Positions 45,158 through 56,631 of a DNA stretch of 64,000 nt are shown here, piece by piece. The notes beneath the pieces were generated by a model, which had not been told where the DNA came from, made no database searches, and saw only the letters and a program-made list of their open reading frames with translations. Within the stretch, counting starts at the first letter, position 1, and every line of letters begins with the position of its first letter. Position numbers and translations under genes: made by a program. Source of the DNA: Tachypleus tridentatus (Eukaryota; Arthropoda; Merostomata; Xiphosura; Limulidae); contig NC_134830.1 of assembly GCF_004210375.1 (NCBI RefSeq), positions 62,925,576-62,989,575 of the forward strand, given 5' to 3'.

Positions 45158-46299
45158 GAAATGTGTCATTTATTAGCAATGTTACAGAAACGCTACTAAT
45201 TCTTCAGTGTCATCGTCTATATTTAATTTATCCATTAAACGAGCAAATCTTTAAATTAAATTATTTCATAGGCTTTATAAAACTGGCAGAAACATGTCGA
45301 CGACGCACTTTGTATTGTTAACAGTCGTAATGTGGACAGTTTATTGTTTCAAACGTACAAAATAAAACAATAACCTTAAAGACAACAGGCTTACATAAAG
45401 TTAATATCTTGCAATCAGTGTTTATTTAGTTAACTTTTAACCCACTTCGAGACACGTCATCAGACTTTATTTCGTTTTCTATACCTTATATACTAAACAC
45501 CTATATTGAATATGATAACTCTTCAAGATTAAACACTAGTACATTTCAAATAAGAAACGTTTCTGTATTTTATAAATATGATACCTCAGTTAAAAAGACA
45601 TTAACTCATGCACATATATACATTTTTTAAACACAGATATTAGCCAGCTTCAGAACGTAATGACGAAAGCCTTCTAAAGTGACTTATAAAACCAACAACC
45701 GCATGGTAGATATTCAATAACAATTGACTAACCAAACCTTAAAACATTTTCTATTAGGACATTAAGTAACTAGGACGAGGCTTCGCTCTGGCTATTTGTA
45801 TATTTCTTAAGACATCCTATACTGTCGCACGTGCTTCTTAACTTTATAATTCACTTGTTCAGTGTTATTGCTCTTTCTTTAAATTAGGTACCATTTATGA
45901 GATATTTTCGTCAAATAGTTCTCATTACTGACGATTATGTTAAAGATGAAAATAATGAATGACCGAAAAGAAAATTTTTAAGGTTTATAAGCGCAAGAGC
46001 AAGAATATGTTAACGGTGTTATTTAGACAAATATCTCCTAGGGTGGATAGACTATGAGAATGATTACGGCCCTGCAGGGGAGGGCGGTTAGTGCTGGTAT
46101 CGTTTTATTAGTTCGGTTTTACTTATTTCAGTAGAGTACTTAGAGTTTCATTTTTTATAAGCTCAGTTACGACATAGTAGGTTAAACAAATGTAAGGACT
46201 TTTTTCATGTCCAATGTTTACACAGCGTTCTTAAACTGCAAAGCGTGATACAAGATGACGAGATGGTACTTGCAATTTGAAAAATAAAGTGAAATAGTT
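45158..46299. other. Presumed upstream intron or 5' region, no exon seen
   Basis: AT-rich. At about 45424-45470 CGAGACACGTCATCAG resembles a ribozyme core in part (see rejected items). No upstream coding exon for the zinc-finger gene could be recognised here or further right. Confidence 0.45.
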
Positions 46300-46583
46300 G
46301 TGTTCGTTTGTTTCTTTTTCGAATTTCGAGCAAAGCAACACGAGGAATACCTGCACTAGCCGTCCCTAATTTAGCAATCTAAGGCTAGAGGGAAGTCAGC
46401 TAGTCATCACCACCCACCGCCAACTGTTGGGCTACTCTTTTAACCAACGAATAGTGGGATTAACCGTGACTTTATAATGCCCACATGGCTGAAAGGACGA
46501 GCATGTTTGGTGCAACGGAGATTCGAACCCGCGACTTTCAGATTACGAATCGAGTGTCTTAACCACCTGGCCATGCAAGGCCC
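46300..46583 (-). repeat. SINE-A copy (first of a tandem pair)
   Basis: Tail TTTTTCGAATTTCGAGCAAA, body, reversed B box GATTCGAACCCGCGAC, head end CCTGGCCATGCAAGGCCC. Confidence 0.9.
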
Positions 46584-46770
46584 GCTATATGCGCTAGCCA
46601 TCACCACCTATCGCCAACACTTGAGCTACTCTTTTAACCAACGAATAGTGGGATTGACCGTCACATTATAACGCTCCCACGGATAAAAGGGCGAGCATGT
46701 TTGGTGCAAAGGGGATTCGAACCCTCAGTTGCGAGTCGAGCGCCCTAACCACCTGGACATACCGAATCAA
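46584..46770 (-). repeat. SINE-A copy, tail-deleted (second of a tandem pair)
   Basis: Starts GCGCTAGCC and jumps straight to ATCACCACCTATCGCCAACA, so tail and about 60 bp of body are missing; head complete (CCTGGACATACC). Same orientation and directly adjacent to the previous copy, perhaps by unequal exchange or insertion with deletion. Confidence 0.85.
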
Positions 46771-47585
46771 ATAATAAGAGACATTTGGCGTCACCAAGAA
46801 TGAGGGGCTGAGAGACGTTACATATTTTTAAAATTCTATAATTTTAAATACAATTCTTCATAAACATGCACTCTACACTCTAACGGATATGTAGGCAATG
46901 CTCATAAACATTTAATGTTAAACATGTAATTTAATATGGTGACTATCTTTTATATTATAGGATAGAGATGTACTCTGGTATGTAATATGTACTTTACTAT
47001 CCAAACCTTACATAAAGTACGTGTTATAATCATTGTGTAGTGTTACTGTGATTAAAGCCTGTCTACGTTAGTGCATTTGATAATGTCAGACATCAGCAAA
47101 GTTTTCTTATAAATTAAATTAAAAATTGCAACGTTGACTTCGGTAAAAACGTTAAAAATTAAGGATTCGCTAATTGTTAGATCAAAATACTCATGACTAG
47201 TATAAGAGTTGCACTGTTTTACTAAGCCTATTTAAACCAAGAAATGTTGCAATAATCTGTCGTGTATCGAATGTTATAAGAAGCGCAATACAGTGTTCGA
47301 AAAACTATTATAATTCAAGTACACAGCAAGTTATACAAAGATTAAGCTCCTAACTTTATGTCCAAGCTGGAAACTCACACATTTCACACTTTAGCTATTA
47401 TTTTCTGTGTGATAATATGTGAGAAATTTCGCTCACTGTTAGAATCTAGACAGTAAAAAGGACTTCCAAGGATATATGGTTTAAAACCAAAAAAAGCAAA
47501 CATGCCTCAGGGTTATGGGAAAAACTCAGTGTTAAGAAGGATTTCATGTTTTTAAACACAACATTCTGACAACCTCATTTCCATC
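46771..47585. other. Intergenic or intronic, no gene seen
   Basis: AT-rich. The last 80 bases (CACAACATTCTGACAACCTC, ATTTCCATC) probably belong to the mobile element carrying the ribozyme-like core that follows. Confidence 0.45.
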
Positions 47586-47607
47586 TTTCGGACAGAATCC
47601 TCGTCAG
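47586..47607 (-). ncRNA. Hammerhead-ribozyme core, cut by a SINE junction
   Basis: Minus strand: core CUGACGA (47607-47601), helix II GGA/UCC (47600-47598 with 47592-47590) with loop UUCUG, core GAAA (47589-47586). This is the canonical spacing with no inserted base. GUUGUC then AGAAUG further along (about 47572-47561) could hold the cleavage triplet GUC and helix I 3' strand. The partner strand that should precede CUGACGA is replaced by SINE-A sequence (ACCAAATGTGCTC on the plus strand), so helix I cannot form here: a broken relic. Confidence 0.45.
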
Positions 47608-47810
47608 ACCAAATGTGCTCACCCTTTCAGCCGTGGGGGCGTTATAAAGTGACAGTCAATCCCACTATTCTTTGATAAAAAAATAGCCCAAAAGTTGGCG
47701 GTGGATGGTGATGGCTAGCTGCCTACTCTCTAGTCTTACACTACTAAATTAGAGACGGCTAGCACAGATAGCCATCGAGCAGCTTTTCGCAAAATGCAAA
47801 AACACAAACA
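47608..47810 (+). repeat. SINE-A, 5'-truncated
   Basis: Begins at the end of the tRNA-like head (ACCAAATGTGCTCACCCTTT) and continues through body to AAATGCAAAAACACAAACAA. The junction falls exactly at the ribozyme-like core. Confidence 0.88.
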
Positions 47811-49812
47811 ATCAGACATAAATTTCCAAAATACTGAAGCATACATAAAAAGTTTCTATGTTCATTATTACTGTTTATAACGCTCTTCCTGTTGGTGTTC
47901 AACCTATTTTCCGGACTGGCATTTCAACATATGAATTACAAATCTCAATTATTTCTCTAACAACAGGGTTACTTGCTTACCACGTTGTGGTAGGAGATTA
48001 GGGTTAGCTTTGTGGTAATCGTACAATTTATTATAACTGAGCTTGTGATGTATACGCCTAAAACCTGAATCTCGGAAACTACGACAGTGATCAGTATGTT
48101 CGTTCAAGCAGAACCCTTTTAACTTTCTCTTTGTTTAAGTATAGGGGAATTCTTAAGAATGACACGTATTCTAAATCTGACTCAACCAGTTATCAACAGG
48201 GATCAGTGAAGCATTACCATAGTGTTGAAATTTACATTCTATAGTGGGCCTAGTAAAGTTAAAGAATGACAAAGTATTATCTTGTTCTAACACTTTTTCA
48301 AACTACGATAGCTCATGAAATTGGGCAATTTATCATAATAAAGCTTGCGAAGTATACGTCCAACACTTGGATTTCAGAAAGTACCTCACCTACCATCAAC
48401 AACCATAAGTAGGTAATATTTTCATAAGTATGTACTATTTTTATAGCTTAGCAATAAATAGAGGAACTGAAATTTCCACAAAATTGATTTTTTTTTTTCA
48501 GATTTCACCAATAAAAATTATAAATAAACGAGTAAGTTTAAAATATAAACCAATCAAAAAATAAACTTAAAAAAGTTGTTTCTCTTTGGTGAAAATATCA
48601 TGTGATGCAACAGCAATGTAAGGCACTTCTATTGATAATTGTTTAATTTAATAAAATCCGCTTTGTGATGTAATGCTGTGATGCTAGCTCATTTTTACAC
48701 AACACTTTCAATAAAATCCACTTTTTCATGGATGGTGAACATTATTGAATGTCAAATTGAGTGAGTACATGGTTATAAAACAATCAGGGAATTCCAGAAA
48801 AAAACAGTAAGCCCAATAGCCTTCCGCAGGAACTAGCTAGTGTTTTTAACGTTAAAATCTAACAGTTTAATTATATACACTTGTATAAAAAAAACCCATC
48901 AAAAGTGATAGGAAATTACTGCTGAATCGTTAACAAAAATTATAGACTTCAACTAAAATGAATTTTTCTGTACCTTCAAAATACACTTACTCTTCTCTTA
49001 TTTCATCAGTTTTACATTTTTAGTAAACACTGTGTAGAAAAATGAAATGTTATTGTGAATAAAAGTACAGGTGCACTCAGAAAGAGAATTGAATACCACT
49101 CTTGAGCCTTTTTAATGTACTCTAGGTCAAGGAAAATAATAGAAAAAATAATGCAGACATTCTGTCACAAATTTTCTACTTTTTCGACTATACAAAAAAA
49201 AGATATTTGGTAGTAATAAACCTTTGTTTTTCTTTATTTTTTAACACCAAATAAGTAATTTATGTGTTGAAATACCAAGCAAATATTTATTAATTAACGT
49301 TTATTTACCATTTGAAACCTTTTAAACAGTGACTCTATAAAGTTAATAACGGTAGGCCTATTTCTAGTCTACTTTAATATATAAACATAACGTAAAGCGT
49401 AGCTAAAACATTACTTGGTAAGTTTTATTTTGCTTTTCACTACAACTCAATGTCATAGAATTTCTAAATTAAACTATTTTGCTGTTTTATCACCAAACTT
49501 ATCAGGTAAATAAAGAATAAAAACAAATCTTACTAGCAAATCAACATTTGACCATTCAACATAAGCACCTAAGTTGGCCTAAGAACTATCAGGTGATAGT
49601 TTTGTTGCTAAGAGACGACGCATATTGTTGAGCATTACCAAAAAAAAGACAGTGAAAGTGTTCTCGAAAGAGTGACAAAGGAAATACGTCTTTTATAGTT
49701 AGTGATGTATTATAGGAAACGTTCGTTTACGACAAAGCGGTATGTGATGTTTTTAATGCTGTCTACCAGTTTAATTTGAAAAAGTAACGCACTGTAATAG
49801 GATATGGTGATT
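47811..49812. other. Intergenic or intronic, no gene seen
   Basis: AT-rich. Segments near 48020-48105 and 48310-48395 are loosely similar (CAATTTATTATAACTGAGCT, TGTGATGTATACG versus CAATTTATCATAATAAAGCT, TGCGAAGTATACG), perhaps an old duplication of about 295 bp spacing. Confidence 0.45.
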
Positions 49813-49820
49813 GATTAGAA

Positions 49821-49987
49821 CAGTGGTACCCAACCAGGGGTGCAAGATAGCGTTCCAGGGGGTGTAAGGTAACATTTGTTTTGGCCACCTTCACCTTTAT
49901 TCTTAAATAAATAATTTCTGTGAGGGGTGCGAGAACATATTAAATTTTTTTAGGGGTGTGGGGCATAAAAAAGGTTGGGAACCACTG
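49821..49987. mobile_element. hAT-type miniature inverted-repeat element
   Basis: 167 bp. Terminal inverted repeats CAGTGGTACCCAACC (49821-49835) and GGTTGGGAACCACTG (49973-49987), 14 of 15 matching, of the type CAGTGGTTCCCAACC typical of hAT transposons. Flanked by a perfect 8-bp target-site duplication GATTAGAA (49813-49820 and 49988-49995), the hAT length. Subterminal AGGGGTGC motifs recur on both sides. No coding capacity: non-autonomous. Confidence 0.95.
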
Positions 49988-49995
49988 GATTAGAA

Positions 49996-50155
49996 GACAG
50001 CAGTATGTTTCTAACTTTCAAGTTTACCAGTTAAATTAATATAAACTACAGAATTATATATATATATACTCGTATGTATAGTAGGAAATTGTGGTTGATA
50101 TGAGGAGACGGTATATTTTCAACGTTAAGGTCTACCAGTTTAATTGACCAAAACT
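49996..50155. other. Short gap
   Basis: AT-rich with (TA)n at about 50056-50069; nothing else recognised. Confidence 0.5.
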
Positions 50156-50166
50156 AGCAATATAGT

Positions 50167-50291
50167 GTGTGTATGTTTTTTTTTCTTATACCACAGCCAC
50201 ATCGGGCTATCTGCTGAGCCCACCGAGGGGAATCGAACGCCTAATTTTAGTGTTGTAAATCCGGAGACATACCGCTGTACTAGCGAGGGGC
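50167..50291 (-). repeat. SINE-B1 copy with target-site duplication
   Basis: Reversed tail (TTCTTATACCACAGCCACAT), CGGGCTATCTGCTGAGCCCA, CCGAGGGGAATCGAACGCC, head end ATACCGCTGTACTAGCGAGG. Flanks AGCAATATAGT (50156-50166) and AGCAATACAGT (50292-50302), one mismatch. Confidence 0.9.
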
Positions 50292-50302
50292 AGCAATACA
50301 GT

Positions 50303-51355
50303 AGGAGATGATCGTTGATTATAATGTAACGGTATGTCTCTTACTACGAGTAACTATTCCTGTATTACTTCTGAAAGAAAAAACAGATAAATTTGAAATG
50401 GCATGGTTTATTTCAGTTCATCAATCTCGTAAGCTTTTAACACAACAAGGATAAAATATGATAAAATAAGATGCAATAAAGATTGAAATTGAGGGAGCAT
50501 GTCATCAGAGATGTCCTTACTATTTAATCTAAATTATAAATTGTCAATACTGAGACATAAAGCGCTACCTGCTCTTTTAATGTATATAAAAGTGCGCTAT
50601 CTTTGTTCACTCAAAGGTCTGTTAACTGGAGGGAACTTTCACAATTTTGTCAGTTATGTATATAGGAAATAATTTCATCTTTCAACCAACGACTTTAAAC
50701 ATGATGTTAACAATAGCAACGTGGTTACACAAGAAATTTAGTATATATTAATAAGTATTAAAATTATACGTTGAATAAATCTAGTGAAGTACATATAATT
50801 AGATGAAACTGAAAGTGTTGTAATTTTGAAATCGTTTCTAGCATTGAGATATAAAAACAATTAAAACAATTACAAAAGACTATTTAATTAGACTGTTTAG
50901 ACCTATTATGTTTCATGTATAGATACACACACACATTTACATATGTTAATGTAGTTTTAATTTTAGACTGAGATTGTACCTTTTTCTTTGTTCTTTGGAA
51001 GTAGCTTCCGCCATGATATTTCCCTAAAGCATATTTTATAGCATTAGATAAAATAACTTTTAAAAGCGACCATAAAACCTGCAAAGATCGTCCTGAGCTT
51101 TAAGACTTGCAAACTAAAATTCTCGAGTAAAATGATCGATTTGGTTAGATGCATGACTTTACCTTTAAAGTCGAAATTTCGGAAAACTCTTCGTCTGTTA
51201 GCATACACAAAAGCTAGTAATTTTAATTATGTTCATGCGTAGGTTAGCGGTGTCAGCAAACAATGAAAGTTTAAGGGCACAAATAGACTGTATAAATTCC
51301 AAAATTGTCTATTAAAATAATTCAATTTACCAAGAGTGGTATGTTTCGTTTATTA
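50303..51355. other. Intergenic or intronic, no gene seen
   Basis: AT-rich; nothing recognisable. Confidence 0.5.
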
Positions 51356-51440
51356 ACTACAAGGGTCTATTTGTACTTTGCTTACCGCGGATATCGAAAT
51401 TAGATTTTTAGAATTATAAGTTCTGAGCCACCAGAAGGCA
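51356..51440 (-). repeat. SINE-B2 remnant
   Basis: CTTTGCTTACCGCGGATATC, GAAATTAGATTTTTAGAATT, ATAAGTTCTGAGCCACCAGA, AGGC; reversed head, with a near match to the CTCF consensus (CCACCAGAAGGCAG, one change). Confidence 0.65.
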
Positions 51441-52899
51441 GGTTATTTAAACAAACACTTATCTAAATTTTATATTCTGCTAAGAATGAGGATATTTACA
51501 GAAATATTTTACTGAAATATGCGGTGTAATGGACAGCTTGGAAAGTTTGTAATGTCTATGATGTTTTCTATAATGTATTGTTGACAACTGCGTATTCTAC
51601 GAAAACTTTTTATAATAACAACAAAATTAAAGCATCTACGACGTAAAATCATCGGAAAAAACTTCATTCTGAAACCAATAACGTATGTACAGAAATATAT
51701 ATATATATGTATAAGATCCTTACCATGATGGAACATGTTCCTTTACGAACCACGACAGGAAAACAATTCTAATGCATGTGGGAAACAAAATCACTCGGTT
51801 CATTGCCACTAACCTTACTATTCCCCCTGTCCTGGTACCGTACCTTTTAGTATTAACAGAAAATACCCTGCACCAATAGGAAGATAACAGCACAAAATGG
51901 TTCCACTATTTACTAAAATTTCTTCATTGGTATTTCTATATAATTATAATACAAAATAATGGTTTTCAGCTGAGAAATATGACCAATTTCACTGTTACCA
52001 TCTACCAAAATTACCATAATTTAAACAAGAATAAATGGGAACATTAAAGTCTGCATCAGTATAGTTCAACTCGCCACACCGCCAAGAGGTGTTTTGGATT
52101 TAGAGGCATAATTACGACTAAGTGTAAGAACATAGGAACCCGACATTTCCCAAAGTAGTGCAGTTGGCTAAAGATAAAACGACACTGTTTAGGTCATTTA
52201 GCCAACGATGGAAAATAACAATATATGTAGGATGACAATTCTAACAAGGAGTATGTTAATTTTCCTTCATTATTGTGTGTTTAAAAGAGTGCATATTTCT
52301 TGCATACTTGTAGCCTTTTCTTGTTAATTTTTTTGCCTAAAACATAAATACTTTCTACTGTCGGATGAACAGAAAACACGCTTGACAAGCTCACTGGACG
52401 CCATCACGTATAATGCTAGTTCAGTCATACGATATCTAGCCATTCAACATCTATGAAGTAATTACATTCTTATTAAAAGTTTAACCTTTGGATCCGAGAA
52501 TCAGGTTTGAACCTGGGTCTAGGAAATGAAAAAAAAAAAACTTGAATTATCGCACTTCTACCAAAGACAGTCAAATAACTGTTATGCAAAGAACGTTGTT
52601 GTTGATTCTTGTTAATAAGCATTTGAAACAATATTTAATGTTTTCGTTAATGAATTTTTATCATCTATCATTAGTCTATATATTTATTCATATATATATA
52701 TATATATATATGTACACATCTTTATTTTATACCGCCTCGAATTTTAGCATAGGAAACATTTCCTTTTACCACTGTAATAACTACACAAACACGGTAATTT
52801 GATGATAGCTTTGTTTGGAATTCTAGCAGACGATTTTTTTCTAATAGTAATAAATAACAATAATTTTGAAATATACATTTCCAAAAAAACAATTTATTC
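51441..52899. other. Intergenic or intronic, no gene seen
   Basis: AT-rich; (TA)n at about 51697-51708 and 52690-52711. No exon recognised. Confidence 0.5.
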
Positions 52900-53280
52900 C
52901 AGAATTTTGCTCAAAGTTGCATAGAGCCAGCCTGTCCATAGCCATCCCTAATTTAAATTAACAGATTAGAAGGAAAGCACCCATCGCCAATTCTTGGGCT
53001 ACTTTTGTCACACTGCCCTCTGGTGGTTCAGCGGTAAATCTGAAGACTTATAACGTTAAAAGCAGGGCTTTGATTTCCGTGGTAAGCACGGCGCAGATAG
53101 TCCCTTATGTAGCGTTGCACTTAAAAAGAAAAAAAATTATCCGACCTGCTAATGAGATTAGACGTTAACGTTTATAGCACCCCCACCGTCTTAAAATGTG
53201 AAGGAATGTTTTTACGATGAAGGGTCGCGAACATGATACCTTCACAGTTTCAGCACTTTAGCCAATGGATTATGCCAAGC
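52900..53280 (-). repeat. Old SINE-A copy interrupted by a SINE-B2
   Basis: 52900-53010 is the diverged tail half (TTTTGCTCAAAGTTGCATAG, CATCGCCAATTCTTGGGCTA); 53141-53280 is the head half (GTTTATAGCACCCCCACCGT, GTCGCGAACATGATACC, GGATTATGCCAAGCCTGG). Both read minus, and the break at CTTTTGTCA falls inside the body, with SINE-B2 (53011-53140, plus) between them. Confidence 0.75.
53011..53140 (+). repeat. SINE-B2 nested in SINE-A, with CTCF consensus
   Basis: Head GCCCTCTGGTGGTTCAGCGG, TAAATCTGAAGACTTATAAC, GGGCTTTGATTTCCGTGGTA, AGCACGGCGCAGATAGTCCC and A-rich tail. The minus strand of 53013-53026 (CCACCAGAGGGCAG) fits the CTCF core consensus CCASYAGRKGGCRS at every position. Confidence 0.8.
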
Positions 53281-53410
53281 CTGGATCTAAAAAAAAAGAA
53301 ATATTTATATGTTGTACATGTATATATAACTTTAGAAAACAAGAATGTTGAAATACAAGAAAAAATAAACCTACGGGTTGCAATAGTTTCTGAAGAGCTC
53401 AATCACTTAC

Positions 53411-53678
53411 ACATGGTCAGGTGGTTAGGGCGTTCGACTCGTAATCTGAGGGTCGCGGGTTCGAATCCACGGTGCACCATACATTCTCGCCCTTTCGCCG
53501 TGGGGTCGTTATAATGATACAGTCAATCCCACTATTCGTTGGTAAAAGAGTAGCCCAAGAGTTGGTGATCGGTGCTGGTGTCTAGCTGCCTTCCCTCTAT
53601 TTATACACTGTTAAGTTAGGGACGGCTAACGCAGATAGCCCTCGTGTAGCTTTACGCGAAATTCAAAAACAAACAAAT
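53411..53678 (+). repeat. SINE-A copy with target-site duplication
   Basis: Head ACATGGTCAGGTGGTTAGGG (first few bases lost), CTCGTAATCTGAGGGTCGCG, B box GGTTCGAATCC, body, tail CGAAATTCAAAAACAAACAA. Flanks AATCACTTAC (53401-53410) and AATCATTTAC (53679-53688). Confidence 0.92.
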
Positions 53679-53688
53679 AATCATTTAC

Positions 53689-55440
53689 TAATTTTCTTCT
53701 GCTTGTTGACATTTTTTAATACGCGAACAGTCGAACAACATTCATTTTACCTACGCAGTTGCAGACAGTATTTAATTTTGGAAAAAAAAGTTTCGATTTT
53801 TTTTCAACATAAATATCGACACAGGTAATACTGAGACATCATATAATTTTCCGAACTTGTTTCATGTTCTTTGTACTTCACTCAATTTATCATAATTTTC
53901 CGATACTTCTCACATTTAATCTGTATCGTTATGTTACTCAAGTACCATCAGCAAATAAAGAACGAGTCTGAGAAAGGAAAATTCTAAATACACTGAATAG
54001 ATTAGAAAATACGGTTGAAGGCATGATATATAAAAAAAAAGAAGACAAATGACATATTCGGCTTGAATAAAAAAAGCTATGAATCATGGGAAACTTTCCG
54101 CGAAAAGGATTGATATAATAATGGAATACATAGTCTTGACATGTTAAATGTAATTTATTTTTAACTACAACTGATGTGCCAATTCCTTACACACAGGCTT
54201 ATCTTAATCTACCAACATTTAAAACATATGTGAACATTCATTGATAATCAGACATCAAATTTAACTAAATGTGGTAATTTTCATAAGAAACATATCATTA
54301 TAAGTAAAGTTTACAGGATGATTTGTCAATTATTTTTTTGTGAAATATTGTAGAACGAGTATATGTTGGTAATGTCCATTTCCAGCTTTAGCCTAATCTT
54401 AGTAGTGTAATTTATGAATTTGTAGAAAAACCTAAACTGAAGTTTTCAAAAATCAAGAACATTAAACTTAGTTTTTTTGGGTTCACTACAACGTCTTCTG
54501 TTGATGGAAGAAAGTATTTCTTATGTGGCATATTACAAAAGTAAGCGACTGCTCGTATTAGTGATATTATCCAGTGATATAAAGGTTAGTTCTCCTGGTG
54601 TGCTCTTAATTTGAAATAATAGAAAGCATTATATGATATGCAAAAACAATACCACAGAATATTACTGAGTCGTTATAAAAGTAAATAAATCGCACTGTGT
54701 ATCACAGAATATCACAGCGTAGAAATAAAACTTATTTCCGCATCGCTGTGAACACAGAATTTTTCATAACAATTCTCGTCCTCTGTTTTTATATAGCAAT
54801 GTTCTATGTGTAGGCTTAACGCACTGTTAAAAGTTAATTCCGATAATCACATCTACGTTTACGTAGAATGCGCTGTGGTGATTAACCTTAAACTTCGGCA
54901 ACAAACGACCGAAGAAAAGGCGCCACGAAGATAACACGATCACATCCCACCTTTAGCTAATAAGTCACGATCGCCTAAGGTCGTTTATCAACAGGACCTG
55001 TCCAGTAAGCTGGCTGATTCAATATACATGCTTATCGATATTTTTAAAAATACATATCTCTCGTTTACACAAACTGAATCAATCATTGTCTGAAGCCATG
55101 GAATTCTACAAAAATTTAAGTAACATGAGAATGAAGGTAATATTGCCCGGTATTGAGGTCTTGGCTCAGTATCACAGGTTTTAATTCAACCTTTGCTAGA
55201 TTTCGATTTTTTTTTCCTTAAGTGTATGTTCCTAACAATTCCACTTAGGACAGTTTGTAACAATTTTAATTGTTTAGAAAAGTTTTTTATTTCTCCGAAA
55301 GTTTGTGAATCTCTGATAAATTTCCGACCTTACAAAACGCGAACAACCTCTTTCCAAGGCATTCGTTTTGGAAGGTTGATATTTTAAATAAGGTACACTA
55401 TGATTTAAGAAATACTTTAAAAAATTACAGATTGCATAAA
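53689..55440. other. Intergenic or intronic, no gene seen
   Basis: AT-rich; nothing recognisable. Confidence 0.5.
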
Positions 55441-55804
55441 ATGAACGCATGTATATCATATCACCACAAATTGAACGCATGCACATCATATCACCACAAA
55501 TTGAACGCATGTACATCATATCACCACAAAATGAACGCATGTACATCATATCACCACAAAATGAACGCATGTACATCATATCATCATAAAATGAACGCAT
55601 GTATATCATATCCCCACAAAATGAACGCATGTACATCATATCACCACAAAATGAACGCATGTACATCATATCATCATAAAATGAACGCATGTATATCATA
55701 TCACCACAAAATGAACACATGTACATCATATCACCACAAAATGAACGCATGTACATCATATCACCACAAAATGAACGCATGTACATCATATCACCACAAA
55801 ATGA
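55441..55804. repeat. 30-bp minisatellite, 12 copies
   Basis: Unit ATGAACGCATGTACATCATA plus TCACCACAAA, twelve times without any length change, so frames stay open on both strands (plus MNACTSYHHK, minus SFCGDMMYMR as the 10-residue units). Units 4-5-6 and 7-8-9 share the same variants (CATCATAAA then GTATATC), showing a 90-bp three-unit block duplication. Each unit holds the palindrome ATGTACAT. The plus frame runs on to 55866 and includes a donor-like AAAG|GTAAGA at about 55857; no other evidence that it is coding. Confidence 0.95.
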
Positions 55805-56158
55805 AAGGATCAACTTGGATGGAGTTAAAAAAAAAACATGACACTCACGAATTAAAGGTAAGATAGTTTATAGTTAATTAGAGAAAATTACTTTATTCAC
55901 GTATCAGTCGTCAAGTTATCGATAACTCTACAATTCAAATAAAATAATATTGTTGCGTAGCTGAGTTTTAACAATGCATTGCGTGTGTTGTTTTATTATT
56001 TATAGTTTTTCTTGTATCTATTTTTTTTATAAATATTTATATTTTTCTCTTATTATTTATAGTTCAAATACAAAGGAAACATTACGTCGAGGTAGTGTCT
56101 CGCGGTACGCTAAGGCGACTTTGAAAGAGACAACAATGAGCAGAGACTTGCGATAACT
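55805..56158. other. Gap, no gene seen
   Basis: AT-rich up to about 56080, then the composition becomes more balanced. Confidence 0.45.
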
Positions 56159-56631
56159 CTACAGGCCGAATTTCTGCGTACCCGCTGGGCGACTCATGTC
56201 TATTACTCGCTCGAAGCTGCGGTTAAGCCCACTGATATCAGTAAAATACACGGTTGAAATCAAAATTGGAGGCTCACCCAGCATTTTACAATCATAATTC
56301 AACCTCACTGGTCCAAGCCTTGACAGGTGTTGTAAGTAGAAGCTCATGGGGTCTAACCACGGGCCAGTGGCAGTACAGCCAATGACAATTTGCTTCAAAA
56401 TACGAGATGTGATTGCTGTTCTAAAATGCATTACCGTGTGGTTTTTACATAGGATAGCAATTTTTCATCCTGTGACACTACAACATAAGCTGAGTGGTAC
56501 TTAGTACATAGCAGTGCAGTAGGTTCACCATTTAATTTAGGTTTTAAAAGCCTAGTAATTTTTCCCTTTATTCCTCTCCACCTTACGTACTTTAACCTTT
56601 TTACAGAACTGGTTATCATCGTTATAAACAC
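56159..56631 (-). other. Protein-like stretch, two adjoining open frames
   Basis: Minus strand frames 56631-56431 (66 codons, with GEPTALLCTKYHSAYVVVSQ) and 56431-56159 (90 codons, with LGEPPILISTVYFTDISGLN) lie end to end, in a patch with GC content above its surroundings. Residue composition looks protein-like rather than random, which suggests a frame-broken gene or transposon relic, but no family is recognised. Confidence 0.25.

Noticed and set aside
45424..45470. Further hammerhead core (CUGAUGA on the minus strand at about 45466-45460)
   Set aside because: It is followed by CGUGUCUCGAAGU, with GAAG instead of GAAA and no proper helix II.
55441..55800. CRISPR array
   Set aside because: Regular 30-bp units have no unique spacers between them; it is a head-to-tail minisatellite in eukaryotic DNA.
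55274..55813. 179-codon minus-strand frame as a gene
   Set aside because: Almost entirely the translated minisatellite; kept only as a finding, not as a coding call.
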